DNA of 64,000 nucleotides from Methanomicrobiales archaeon HGW-Methanomicrobiales-3 (GTDB lineage: Archaea; Halobacteriota; Methanomicrobia; Methanomicrobiales; Methanospirillaceae): the NCBI GenBank assembly GCA_002839605.1, contig PGYK01000005.1, positions 62,001 through 126,000 of the forward strand, given 5' to 3'. Both the position numbers and the translations under genes were made by a program. Below the pieces are notes generated by a model. That model was given only the letters and a program-made list of their open reading frames with translations. It had not been told where the DNA came from and searched no databases. Below, piece after piece: positions 25,890-34,365 of this stretch (positions are counted from its first letter, which is position 1; every line of letters begins with the position of its first letter).

Positions 25890-26951
25890 TCACATATCGC
25901 AGCAATAGCAGGTCGTATCGGACAGGATCTTGGAGTTCTTGATCCACGAGCAGGTCCCGAACTTGTCCCACGGGTTGATGATCGTGGTCTTGTCAAGCTT
26001 CCCCATCTTCTGCATGTGCTTAAGGTCCGCGACAACCTTCCAGACATAATTGATCGGCCCGTAACTCTTTGTCCCGTCGCCGACCGGGTACACGCCCGGG
26101 TCGTCAGCTGTGACGTAGATGTCGGGCACGCTGCCAATGAACCGGGGGATTTCGGCATCCACGAACACGTAATCCTTCTTCCCGTCGGTGAAGACTTTCA
26201 GGGAGGCATCCGGTACCTCTTCGATGACACGGATGCCGGTGGACTCATACCCGAGATCCTCAAAGACCAGCAGCGCGACATCGTACCCCTCGCGGGCAAG
26301 CAGGTTCACGAGCAGCAGGCTTTTTTCGTCCGAGTCGCCTGCCTTGTCGTAGATGACCTCGACCGGGTACTTGCGTTTCGGTGACGGATTCTCGACATGG
26401 GGAATCTGCTGGACAAAGGCAACGATCAGTTCAAGGTACTCGTCATCGGAGAGGTACCCCCCGTTCCTGTACCGGGCACTCCGGAGCTGTTTGAGGACAT
26501 CGGAATAGAGTTCCTCCATTGCCGGGTCGGACTCAAAGGAATCGATATACTCCCTGACTTCAGCAGGATTCATGGAGCTTGCCGGAAGATCGATCTTCAT
26601 CTGCCGGGCCCCGTAATAGACCGACATGTTGACCGGCACCCGGAACGTGTACTCCTGCGGACCGGTGAACGGGGCATAGTGGAAGGTGAAGGTCCGGTGG
26701 CCGACCCGGCTCACGTCCCCGACCGGGACAATAAAATTTTTGTTCACTGCCGCGGGAGCAGGTTCTTTTGCCGCGGGGGTTGTCACTACCGGTTCCGGTT
26801 CTTCTTCGTCCACGGGTTCTGCCGGTGCCGTGGTTGCCACCGGTGCAACCGCACCGGGAAAGCCGGGCGGGTTGATGATAACCTGGACACAGCCGCACAG
26901 GAATACCAGGATACAGAGAATGACAAGGCAGGAGAACCCGGCGAACTTCAT
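25890..26951 (-). CDS. Lipoprotein with transglutaminase-like domain, catalytic Cys replaced
   Basis: A 353-aa protein. The signal peptide ends in the lipobox LCGC (Cys21). A Pro/Ala/Glu-rich linker follows, then a beta-rich region (GDVSRVGHRTFTFHYAPFTGPQEYTF). At about 160-270 a transglutaminase-like core appears: LELIVAFVQQIPHV and YDKAGDSDEKSLLLVNLLAREGYDVALLVF. In this family the motif is usually GDCxDKS; here the nucleophile position is Ser207. I see no convincing His partner, though VFVDAEIPR supplies the Asp strand. The C-terminus has a Cys-rich end (CSWIKN...CYCCDM). It is probably a noncatalytic binding domain on the cell surface. Confidence 0.78.
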   Translation of the reverse strand: MKFAGFSCLVILCILVFLCGCVQVIINPPGFPGAVAPVATTAPAEPVDEEEPEPVVTTPAAKEPAPAAVNKNFIVPVGDVSRVGHRTFTFHYAPFTGPQEYTFRVPVNMSVYYGARQMKIDLPASSMNPAEVREYIDSFESDPAMEELYSDVLKQLRSARYRNGGYLSDDEYLELIVAFVQQIPHVENPSPKRKYPVEVIYDKAGDSDEKSLLLVNLLAREGYDVALLVFEDLGYESTGIRVIEEVPDASLKVFTDGKKDYVFVDAEIPRFIGSVPDIYVTADDPGVYPVGDGTKSYGPINYVWKVVADLKHMQKMGKLDKTTIINPWDKFGTCSWIKNSKILSDTTCYCCDM

Positions 26952-27069
26952 AACGAACCAATATTTGTCGTTCTTTTGTATTTTATCCTTGGTTTTTGTT
27001 TCGACGGATAATTACGGCACCCTTAATACATGCCGAGAATGATGTGTTGTCCGGTACAGGTTTTTCATC

Positions 27070-28308
27070 ATGAAGAAATTGGTTTTTTTATGTCTCGTGT
27101 TCTTTGCGGTTATACTGACCATCCCTGCCAACGCTGCGGATCATACCATCCAGTGGCAGAACCATTGCCCCTATGAAGTGTCAGTTGTCATCATCGGAGG
27201 TCTGCAATACACCAACCCGTTCGATGGGAAAGTCTACGGCGCCAGCCAGTGTATGCCCCCCGACCAAACATGCCAACCGAACACTAAATGCCCCTACACG
27301 GCCTGTGGGGAAGGAAACAAGAACAAATGCGATCAGGGGGCCCCTCTCGTTGACAACGGGGGATTCATCCTTGAGGCAGACACACCCGGCGCAAAAAATA
27401 CCCATACCAGCACGGTGCCGAAGTTCTGGCAGGGTTCATTCCAGCCCCGGACGAACTGCCATTTTGACGCAGACAAAAATTATGTCTGCGATTATGAGCC
27501 GCATACCTGCCGTGCATACCAGGACGGACAGGGAAAGGTCGAATGCGGCGGACATCAGATCCAGGATGCCACCAAAGGAGAGATCAACTTCGATGAGAAT
27601 GGCGTGGATACCTATGATGTCAGTGCCGTTGATGGTTTCAACATCCCGATCACGATCGAACTCGTACCGGGTACAGGTTCTGCAGAGGGACTTGCACCGG
27701 TTGAATATGCCTGCACAAAAGCGGGGACGAATTTTGACCTGCGGGACCTGGTTGGAACGGGTGACTGGAAAAACTTAGATGCCTCGAAACTCCTCATTAA
27801 AAATGCAGCCAGCACAACAATCGCCGTGCGGAGCGCCTGTTCCTATGCATCTGCCCTGAACCACAAGAACAACGATCCCCACTTCGATGAGAAGGATTAT
27901 CTTACAAACTCCACCTGTTGCAAACTCCCCTTTGGCTCAGCCCAGGATTTCCAGAAGAACGGGAATATGAAATGCGATCCCCAGACCTGGCCATCGGACA
28001 TCAACACGGCTGCCTTCTTCAAACATTTCCTGCCTACAGCCTACAGCTATGCCTACGACGACCACACATCCACCTATACCTGCAAGAACAAGGATGAGGA
28101 TACCCTGACGGCGTATATTGTCACGTTCTGTGGTGCCAATGAAGGCCCACGCGTAGCCCTGCCGGGAAGTGACACGCATTCTCATCTTCCGGACCTGTCC
28201 CCGACACCCCTTCCGACCCCGGTTGCGACCCAAACTCCGGTACCCACCCAGACACCGGTGCCGCAAACCCCCTATAACCCGGCAAAATCCGGCGATGTAA
28301 ACTTCTAA
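27070..28308 (+). CDS. Secreted thaumatin-like protein with shared C-terminal tail
   Basis: A 412-aa protein with a signal peptide (residues 1-22, PANAAD). Thaumatin/PR-5 landmarks occur in order: NHCPYEVSVVIIGG, GGFILEADTP, FWQGSFQPRTNCHFD, CDYEPHTCRAYQDGQGKVECGG, GVDTYDVSAVDGFNIPITIELVP, CCKLPFG, FFKHFLPTAYSYAYDDHTSTYTCKN and YIVTFCG. Sixteen or more cysteines suggest the multi-disulfide fold. The C-terminus has a Pro/Thr repeat linker after LPGSDTHSHLP and ends YNPAKSGDVNF, nearly the same tail as the phosphatase-like protein at 15130-16221. Thaumatin-fold proteins bind glucans or act as antifungals in eukaryotes; the archaeal function is unknown. It is a single gene ending at a T8 run. 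Confidence 0.82.
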   Translation: MKKLVFLCLVFFAVILTIPANAADHTIQWQNHCPYEVSVVIIGGLQYTNPFDGKVYGASQCMPPDQTCQPNTKCPYTACGEGNKNKCDQGAPLVDNGGFILEADTPGAKNTHTSTVPKFWQGSFQPRTNCHFDADKNYVCDYEPHTCRAYQDGQGKVECGGHQIQDATKGEINFDENGVDTYDVSAVDGFNIPITIELVPGTGSAEGLAPVEYACTKAGTNFDLRDLVGTGDWKNLDASKLLIKNAASTTIAVRSACSYASALNHKNNDPHFDEKDYLTNSTCCKLPFGSAQDFQKNGNMKCDPQTWPSDINTAAFFKHFLPTAYSYAYDDHTSTYTCKNKDEDTLTAYIVTFCGANEGPRVALPGSDTHSHLPDLSPTPLPTPVATQTPVPTQTPVPQTPYNPAKSGDVNF

Positions 28309-28316
28309 AACAGTTC

Positions 28317-28324
28317 TTTTTTTT
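28317..28324 (+). terminator. Oligo-T terminator after the thaumatin-like gene
   Basis: A T8 run lies 9 nt downstream of the stop codon. Confidence 0.5.
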
Positions 28325-28402
28325 GTGCGGGAAAACAACTCGTCTTCCGGACGGAGGCGGAAAAATGATCCCGGGGGAGGTGAGCCGGTTCCGTTTGGGG
28401 GT

Positions 28403-28786
28403 TCACGCAATAAAGAACCGGTCGCCTTCAAGATGGGAGGGAGGGCAGATAAAAGCAGCCATCAGCGGTTCTGAACCATGATTGGCAAGCTGGTGCACCA
28501 TACCTTCTTTGATCGTGAAGCAGTCGCCCCGGCTGACCGGGAACTCTTCGCTCCAGACGGGTGTCCCGTTCTCCTGCCGGCCGGTCTTCATGGTGCCGGT
28601 GCCCTCGATTATCTGGTAGATCTCGATCCCGCTCTCATGATAATGTGGCCGGAGTTTCGTCTGCGGCGCAATCTCCGCAGCAAAGAGCGAGAAGTGTTCA
28701 TCGCCGGTAATCCGGGTTATCCGGATGCCGGTCTTCTGATCAACCGGCGCTTCCTCCACGCGCCGGAACAGGTTCTGGATATCCAT
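28403..28786 (-). CDS. Cupin-domain protein
   Basis: A 127-aa single-domain cupin. Motif 1 is HYHESGIEIYQIIEGTG, with metal-binding His/His/Glu. Motif 2 is VSRGDCFTIKEGMVHQLAN, with Gly and His. Length is typical for small mononuclear cupins, which may be isomerases, dioxygenases or ligand sensors. No substrate can be assigned. It is followed on the same strand by nothing close; the HD gene upstream is separated by about 50 nt and may be cotranscribed. Confidence 0.88.
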   Translation of the reverse strand: MDIQNLFRRVEEAPVDQKTGIRITRITGDEHFSLFAAEIAPQTKLRPHYHESGIEIYQIIEGTGTMKTGRQENGTPVWSEEFPVSRGDCFTIKEGMVHQLANHGSEPLMAAFICPPSHLEGDRFFIA

Positions 28787-28835
28787 ACACTATATGAAAA
28801 GCGATCGGGTATGAATTTCCCGCATGCCCGCGGTT

Positions 28836-29423
28836 TCAGTCGCGCCGGATCTCCCGTTCCCGTTCGAGAGCTCCAAGGAACGAGACCAGCACCGCATGCC
28901 GCTCGGCCGCAATCTGCCGGCCGGTGCCGGTGTACATGCGATCGGCAAGCTTCAGCAGTTTATCATGGAAATGGAAGACCGCATCATCGATCCCGCCCCC
29001 GTGCTCCCCCGCCCGCAGGAATGTCCGGGCAATGCCGGTGGCTCCCATGGCATCGAGCTTGTCGGCATCAGAGAGGATCTTCGCCTCCAGCCCTTCCGGT
29101 TCGTCACCGGTGCTGAACCGGTGCGAGCGGATCGCGGCTGCAATGGCCGGGATGAGCGCGGCATCGTACCCGATGGCGTTCAGGTAATCGGCTGCCATCC
29201 GGGCACCTTCGCTCTCGTGCGGAAGCCCCGTCTCCTTCTCACGCGGGCGGGCAATGTCATGCAGGACGGCAGCGGGGAGAAGGATGCGCAGGTCAGCACC
29301 TTCCTTTTCGCCGATGATCCGGCACAGCGAAACGACCCGTTCGGTATGGTCCATGCCATGCGAGCCGACCCTGCCGATGATCTCTTCCACGTGCCGGTGG
29401 ATTCGGTCCAGCGTCTCATCCAT
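28836..29423 (-). CDS. HD-domain phosphohydrolase
   Basis: A 195-aa protein starting MDETLDRIHRHVEEIIG. An earlier in-frame start at 29543 adds a low-complexity segment. HD signatures are GMDHTERVVSLCRII, the paired AAVLHDIARP and HESEGARMAADYL, and KILSDADKLDAMGATGIART. It resembles the YedJ/RelA-SpoT-type HD phosphohydrolases that cleave phosphate esters or cyclic nucleotides. The substrate is unknown. Confidence 0.88.
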   Translation of the reverse strand: MDETLDRIHRHVEEIIGRVGSHGMDHTERVVSLCRIIGEKEGADLRILLPAAVLHDIARPREKETGLPHESEGARMAADYLNAIGYDAALIPAIAAAIRSHRFSTGDEPEGLEAKILSDADKLDAMGATGIARTFLRAGEHGGGIDDAVFHFHDKLLKLADRMYTGTGRQIAAERHAVLVSFLGALEREREIRRD

Positions 29424-30344
29424 GTAATGTTCAGGAAAATTTTTCCGGGAGCGTATTAATAACCCATGGATCCCGCCGGGCGGTGCCGGTTCGGCCCGGA
29501 CGGGCGACCGATCGCAACCGGGTGCTGCGATGCCCTCCGGCAACCATTCCGGGAACGATGAGCATCAGGAAAAGGGATTATTTTTGGTGATTCCTCAATT
29601 AGAGCCACGCGAAAATCATTGTTTCAGTTTTTACTATTCTGAAAAAATCAGACGTTCTTGGGGGCTTTTGGTTCCACCTTCGCCCCCGCTACTGTGGCAT
29701 CCCCCATCTTGCGATGACGACGTATTCCTGGTTACCGACCTCGTCCAATCCTAATGCGCCCCGTCCCCCTCGGGGGACTGGTGGCGCAAGAGGGGGGTAT
29801 GGGGCATCAGTGCCCATCATTACTTCGAATGAATTCTACAGAACATAAAAACTTTTGAACCTTATAGCGGATGTACCTTTTTTGGAAAATCATGGTGCTG
29901 CACATTCGGGTTGAATACCCCCTGGTCCCTCCCGTATCCCCGCATCAGGGGAGAGAAAATCCGGGCCCGCAATGGGCCCGGTTACATGAGTTTTGCCTCA
30001 CCCCCCATTTTCGATGAGGCAATGATTCCCAAAAACACGGTAATTCTTCCGGAATATATCCTGGTTTTACGACGGGAATTGGTGAGGCAGTATGTAGCAA
30101 CGTTACAGCAGCCTCCGCCCAAAGATTCCCCCCACAGGGAAAGGTATCCGGTGCGGGGGGGGGTGATCCGGGGGCCATGATGCATGATCTGCCGGATAAT
30201 TCTCAATCAGGATCCGGTTGATCCGGATCCGTGTTTCAATCGCGATCATCATCGCATCTGAAATTATTACGCGGAGTCCGGCAAAAATTCCAATCAGGGT
30301 TTGCTGAACAATTTTTCCATCAAAGCCCGGTTGAAACACAAAAC
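29424..30344. other. Long spacer without recognised gene
   Basis: About 920 nt. It contains a partial type A block at 29745-29835 (cccctcgggggactgg, gggggtatggggcatcag). There is a hairpin at about 29968-29985 (gggcccgcaatgggcccg) and a G9 homopolymer at 30155-30163. Two direct ccgga/tccgg-rich segments lie near 30180-30230. The open frames crossing it are repeat-derived and unconvincing. Confidence 0.45.
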
Positions 30345-30725
30345 ATCTGCTCGGGAGAAACGCACATGAACCGCTCGGGTTCACACTTGAATGATGAAAA
30401 TCAGATGAATATTTGAACATATCCGTCCTCGCCCGCATCCCTGCACTCCTTATGGGGGCGGCAAGGCCCCAGAGCCTCGCCCAATGGTCGGGCTGCTGAA
30501 GCGATAATGTCCCTGATGGTCTCCATGCGGGACACTCAAAAAGGTGATTTTCCGGGAATTTTTTATGAAAACCGAATTGAGGCCGCCGCGGGAGCGCCCC
30601 CGCGGGGGCGGCGGCAGGCATCGCAATTACCTCACAAAAGTTCTGGAAATCCTTGTCGATTGTGATTTTCATGGGAAATTTTCATTTCTCATATGCGAAC
30701 TCCCGCTCATGTGCGTTTCAACAAA
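30345..30725 (+). repeat. Composite repeat: H hairpin, type C, type A cruciform, H hairpin
   Basis: In order: inverted hairpin H (30356-30408, tgaacc-gctc-gggttca), a type C unit (gtcctcgcccgcatccctgc, ctccttatgggggcggc, ccaatggtcgggctg, ccatgcgggacactc; 30424-30538), the GC cruciform (30582-30615), and a degenerate H motif (30685-30725). It is collinear with 48660-48960. Confidence 0.75.
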
Positions 30726-30804
30726 ACCCAACTAACAAGGATTGTCTGATCCGGCTCATCGGTTTCAACCGCGAACCCGATCCCGGGTTAAATGAAAAAA
30801 AGTA

Positions 30805-31308
30805 TTACGCCTCTTTCGCCGCGGCACGCTCCCGCCGGTACCAGATGAGCAGCGCGGCAAGGATGAGCGGGTAGAAGAGATCGATGTACATCACGGCACC
30901 GGCATTGTTGGGCGAGAAGTCAGCGTGAGCAACCAGTTCATACACGTGCCCGAGCCCGGCCGAGATCGAGAAGATGCCAAACCCGATGATGACCGCGGTC
31001 CAGAAATCCTCGCGGAATTTTAAGCAGAGCAATCCGCAGATACCCATTGCCCCGTCCCACATCCCCACCTCACGCTGGAACGGACTTCCGGCCGGCCAGC
31101 CAATCGACTCCGCCACCTTGTCCGCAAAGAAGAGATGGCCGGTGGCGGCATATAGGTAGGATAGCCCAAACCCGATGGCAAGCTGCCACATAAGAAACGT
31201 CCCGACAGCCTCTGCCCGCTCCATCTTCTTCCACCGGATATGCATGAGCGCGATGATTGCGCCAAGCAATGGAAAGAAGACCGGCCATACCAGTTCAACG
31301 ATGCCCAT
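30805..31308 (-). CDS. Polytopic membrane protein, conserved hypothetical (DUF6790-like)
   Basis: A 167-aa protein with about five hydrophobic segments. Conserved-looking stretches include a basic loop after helix 1 (MHIRWKKMERAE), LAIGFGLSYLYAATGHLFFAD, FQREVGMWDGAMGICGLLC and SISAGLGHVYELV. The two membrane-embedded His residues (GH pairs) recur in this group, which I associate with DUF6790 from memory. Function is unknown. It is a single gene. Confidence 0.72.
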   Translation of the reverse strand: MGIVELVWPVFFPLLGAIIALMHIRWKKMERAEAVGTFLMWQLAIGFGLSYLYAATGHLFFADKVAESIGWPAGSPFQREVGMWDGAMGICGLLCLKFREDFWTAVIIGFGIFSISAGLGHVYELVAHADFSPNNAGAVMYIDLFYPLILAALLIWYRRERAAAKEA

Positions 31309-31503
31309 ACATCTCCGTTAGCATCACAGGGATAAAAAAACGATAGCCGGGCAAGGGCTGCAGATGCGGTTCGCTCGCCCGTATCCATAAACGTGCCCTC
31401 ATTGGAGAGGACGGGGGTGTGGCGGGTTTCGTCAGACGGGATGCAGTCCTGTCAGATAACGCGGGAAACGAATGAAAAAAGCGTGACGGCCGGAGGAATC
31501 CGG

Positions 31504-31842
31504 TCAGAGATAATTATTCTTGCGCAGCCAGTCGGCCTGCGGGGGAAGATACCGGTAGATGATATCGCACTTCTCATCCTGGAAGCTCCACGGGACAACG
31601 ATGATGATATCGCCTTCGCGGATCCATGCCCGCTTCTTGATCTTGCCCTTGATCCTGCCCATCCGTTCAACGCCGTCATAACAGGTGACTTTGATGTGGT
31701 TTGCACCCATCATCAGTTTGGCCTGTGCAAACTGCTCGCCCAGTTTCTTCTTGGGCAGCCGGACGCGGACGACAGGGGTACCGTCGGGATTGAATTCTGG
31801 GGGGGTACCGGAACTTCCAGGTTTTTTTGCGTGATTGTTAAT
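31504..31842 (-). CDS. Translation initiation factor aIF1A (start codon unclear)
   Basis: About 112 aa with an OB fold (VVRVRLPKKKLGEQFAQAKLMMGANHIKVTCYDGVERMGRIKGKIKKRAWIREGDIIIVVPW). It binds the 30S A site during initiation. The frame is open from a TTG at 31857, but a strong TATA box (gttatata on the minus strand, 31861-31870) would put transcription start near 31840. No ATG, GTG or TTG lies at or after that point before the conserved region. An ATT at 31842 gives the N-terminus NNHAKKPG, similar to homologues. The start given here is an inference; 31851 or 31857 (TTG) are the alternatives. Confidence 0.88.
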   Translation of the reverse strand: MNNHAKKPGSSGTPPEFNPDGTPVVRVRLPKKKLGEQFAQAKLMMGANHIKVTCYDGVERMGRIKGKIKKRAWIREGDIIIVVPWSFQDEKCDIIYRYLPPQADWLRKNNYL

Positions 31843-31860
31843 TAAGCACAACTCCAATGG

Positions 31861-31870
31861 TATATAACAA
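31861..31870 (-). promoter_or_regulatory. TATA box for aIF1A
   Basis: Read on the minus strand as ttgttatata. It lies only 4-13 nt before the first TTG of the frame, which is why the annotated start of aIF1A is in doubt. Confidence 0.5.
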
Positions 31871-31925
31871 GGACGTAAAACCTATTGAAGGTATGTATCC
31901 GGAATAATAGTGCTGAGGTGCCGGA

Positions 31926-33548
31926 TCATCCCGCCATGGTGTGAAGTTTTTCGCCAAGCCAGGGCAAAAAATCCTTCTTGCGCGACATAACGCCATCGAG
32001 CTTCACCGGGAGATCCCGGCCAAAGAGTGCTGACAGGAGCGCCGGTTCTGCATCCCCGTACACCTCGCTTGCATTCTCCATCACGCTCGTAAAGAGTGCA
32101 AGGACCATGTCGGCTCCGCTCCCGGCTCTCATGCCGGCCAGATCCTCCCTGATTTTTTCATTCCGCTCCCGGTTCCAGGAAAGGGACGGGACCATCACCT
32201 GCGCAACGATCACCTTCTTTTTCGAGAGTTCGAACTCCTTGGTGTCGCGGGAGAGGAGGGTAGCGAGCGGAACGCCTGACAGATCCATGCCCCGTTCCAG
32301 CAGGGCAGCACCCAGTTCGTCCGGGTCCGATCCGGCAAGCGGAGCGAGGAAACTGACTGCCTTTTTGTCCTGGTGGGTTGTTGTGGACATGCGCAGGGCA
32401 AGGGTATCGGAAAGGATCCCACAGAGCAGGACACCGGCAATACCCGGGGACGGGACAAGCCCGGACTCCATGAACTTCATGGTTATAATGGTCGAGGTTG
32501 CGCCAACCGGATCGTTGTAGAACCTGACCGGTTTCAAGGTGGTTATGGGGCTTAACCGGTGATGGTCGATGATCTCCACGATCTCCGCCTCCCCGATCCC
32601 GTCAACGGCCTGCGAAGCCTCGTTGTGGTCGAGGAGGATGACATGACGCCTTACATCGTCAAGCAGCGTGGTCCGGGTCAGGACCCCGGCGAGTTTCCCG
32701 TCCGGAGTGACCACGCAGGCTGCCCGGAATTTCGAGCCGGATACGATCCGGCGGGCATGGGCGAGCGTGTCTGATTCGGCAAGAACGGGCACCCCGCGCT
32801 CCATCACTTCCCGGGCGGGAAGCGAGAGGTTGATCATCCTGCCAACCCCGAATGCATCGAGCGGGGTTGCAAGAACCGTGACGCCTTTCTTTTCGGCAGC
32901 CACGACCACCCGTTCCCCGACAGGGGCTCCTTCAGCTATGATCAGGCAGGCGATCCCTGCCGAGATGAACGCGAGCTGGGCCGGCTCATCGTCCCCGACC
33001 ACGGCGATGTCTTTTGCCGTCATCCGGGCGAGGGTTACGTGCAGGGCGTCAATGGCGATGTGGACCCGGCCCTCCAGCAGGTTGTGGGCCGATACCATCA
33101 CCTCCGCGTTTAAGATCCGTGCCAGAGTCTCCACGGCAACCGGGGTCATCGTCAGTTCGGCAAGGTGGATCTTCTGGAGGTAGGCAGCAGCAAGGGCGTG
33201 CTCGCCGATCATGCCAACGGGTTTTCCCAAACTGTCGGTGATGACCACGTTCCGGATCGCTTCTTTGACCATCAGGCCCGCAACATCAACGGTCGGGACA
33301 TCCTCATGAAGGGAGAAGACGGGCTTGTACGTGATGTCCGAGAGCCGGGGTTCAACGGATGGGATGAACGCCGGGCTCTCGATTCCGAACCGTTCCAGCA
33401 TGTACCGGGTCTCGGGGTTCAGCTCACCGCACCGGGCCGGAACGTACCTGCCCGGTTCGGACCGGTTTTTAAAATCTGCATACCCGATGACACTCGCGAT
33501 GCTGTCAGTGTCGGGCTTCTGGTGTCCGAAGAGGAAGATCTGGTTCAT
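31926..33548 (-). CDS. CBS- and DRTGG-containing family II inorganic pyrophosphatase (DHH/DHHA2)
   Basis: A 540-aa protein hydrolysing pyrophosphate with Mn2+ or Co2+. The N-terminal DHH half has GHQKPDTDSIASVIGYADF. A regulatory insert follows: CBS (about 65-125), DRTGG (about 140-245) and CBS (about 250-305). The DHH core resumes with EIIDHHRLSPI (Asp328-His-His) and AGVLLCGILSDTL. The DHHA2 domain closes the protein with the SRKK-type substrate motif (MSRKKDFLPWL). In bacterial homologues CBS inserts give inhibition by AMP/ADP and activation by diadenosine polyphosphates. It is a single gene. Confidence 0.93.
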   Translation of the reverse strand: MNQIFLFGHQKPDTDSIASVIGYADFKNRSEPGRYVPARCGELNPETRYMLERFGIESPAFIPSVEPRLSDITYKPVFSLHEDVPTVDVAGLMVKEAIRNVVITDSLGKPVGMIGEHALAAAYLQKIHLAELTMTPVAVETLARILNAEVMVSAHNLLEGRVHIAIDALHVTLARMTAKDIAVVGDDEPAQLAFISAGIACLIIAEGAPVGERVVVAAEKKGVTVLATPLDAFGVGRMINLSLPAREVMERGVPVLAESDTLAHARRIVSGSKFRAACVVTPDGKLAGVLTRTTLLDDVRRHVILLDHNEASQAVDGIGEAEIVEIIDHHRLSPITTLKPVRFYNDPVGATSTIITMKFMESGLVPSPGIAGVLLCGILSDTLALRMSTTTHQDKKAVSFLAPLAGSDPDELGAALLERGMDLSGVPLATLLSRDTKEFELSKKKVIVAQVMVPSLSWNRERNEKIREDLAGMRAGSGADMVLALFTSVMENASEVYGDAEPALLSALFGRDLPVKLDGVMSRKKDFLPWLGEKLHTMAG

Positions 33549-33729
33549 GGAGTCCTGCCTGATATCCTTTTTTGGTTGTAAGGAAAGAATTACTTTTGGA
33601 GCTCATAAAGGATGGCGGGAAAAACCGCACTGCCGGAATATCGGGCAGTCCCCGGTCCCGCTGAGCAGATTTTGATCTATTCGCAATAACCGGCATGAAC
33701 GCTCATCCGTTCACGCCCGTTTTATTTCG

Positions 33730-34365
33730 TCACTTCCTCTTCCACAACCATGCTTCATAGCAGAGGAGGACGAGAATGACGAGGATGCCGCCAAGGAAGA
33801 AGGCCAGTGCGGTATCGGGCGATGTGCTGCTGCCCATGTCGATGGCACCAGCATACGATGCCTTGGCAGTCATGATCTCCTCCGCGCCCCCGGCCACCTG
33901 CCGGTCGGCAACCGTTGGTGAAGGGGGAACCGCCAGTGCAACATTCTCCGCAGCCCCGGGCATCCCGTGCAAGCCGGAGAAGAGCGGGCCCAATGCCATG
34001 ATCCCGATGGTTGCCACAAGTACAATGGCAAACAGCGAGGCATACTTCAGGATCAGGGACCGGACCGGGGACTGGCGCGGGGCAACGATTAAGAGCTGGT
34101 TGGTCAGCGAGTACATCTTTACTTCGCGGCCTTTGACGCTGTATTTTGTATCAGCAACCGCGATGAGGCCCGCATCGAGGAGGTTCCCGACATGGTACTT
34201 GACCGTGTTCATGGGCTGGCCGAGCCGCTCGGCAATGTCGGCAAGGCTGGTCGGTCCCCCGGCCAGCTGCTGGAGAATATCGTTTGCGGTCTGGCTCGAC
34301 ATGGCCCGGGCTATCTTCTGCGCCCGTTCATCGCCCGGTTCCAGTACAAGGATCGTTTCAGCCAT
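33730..34365 (-). CDS. Membrane-anchored ArsR-type winged-helix regulator
   Basis: A 211-aa protein. Residues about 20-90 form a winged helix (ANDILQQLAGGPTSLADIAERLGQPMNTVKYHVGNLLDAGLIAV). Two membrane helices at about 110-130 and 185-207 bracket an outer loop rich in Ala/Pro/Ser. The architecture, a DNA-binding head with transmembrane tail, suggests a one-component sensor of an envelope signal. The start ATG at 34365 overlaps the alaS stop by 8 nt, so it is translationally coupled to AlaRS. Confidence 0.85.
   Translation of the reverse strand: MAETILVLEPGDERAQKIARAMSSQTANDILQQLAGGPTSLADIAERLGQPMNTVKYHVGNLLDAGLIAVADTKYSVKGREVKMYSLTNQLLIVAPRQSPVRSLILKYASLFAIVLVATIGIMALGPLFSGLHGMPGAAENVALAVPPSPTVADRQVAGGAEEIMTAKASYAGAIDMGSSTSPDTALAFFLGGILVILVLLCYEAWLWKRK

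Noticed and set aside
19987-30620. Possible CRISPR array or rRNA fragments suggested by recurring GC-rich blocks
   Set aside because: Copies are kilobases apart, with no regular spacers, no leader and no cas genes; the blocks are dispersed intergenic repeats.
30103-30672. 189-codon reverse frame across the 30 kb spacer
   Set aside because: It crosses the type C and type A repeats, has no family match I can see, and its peptide changes character at each repeat boundary.
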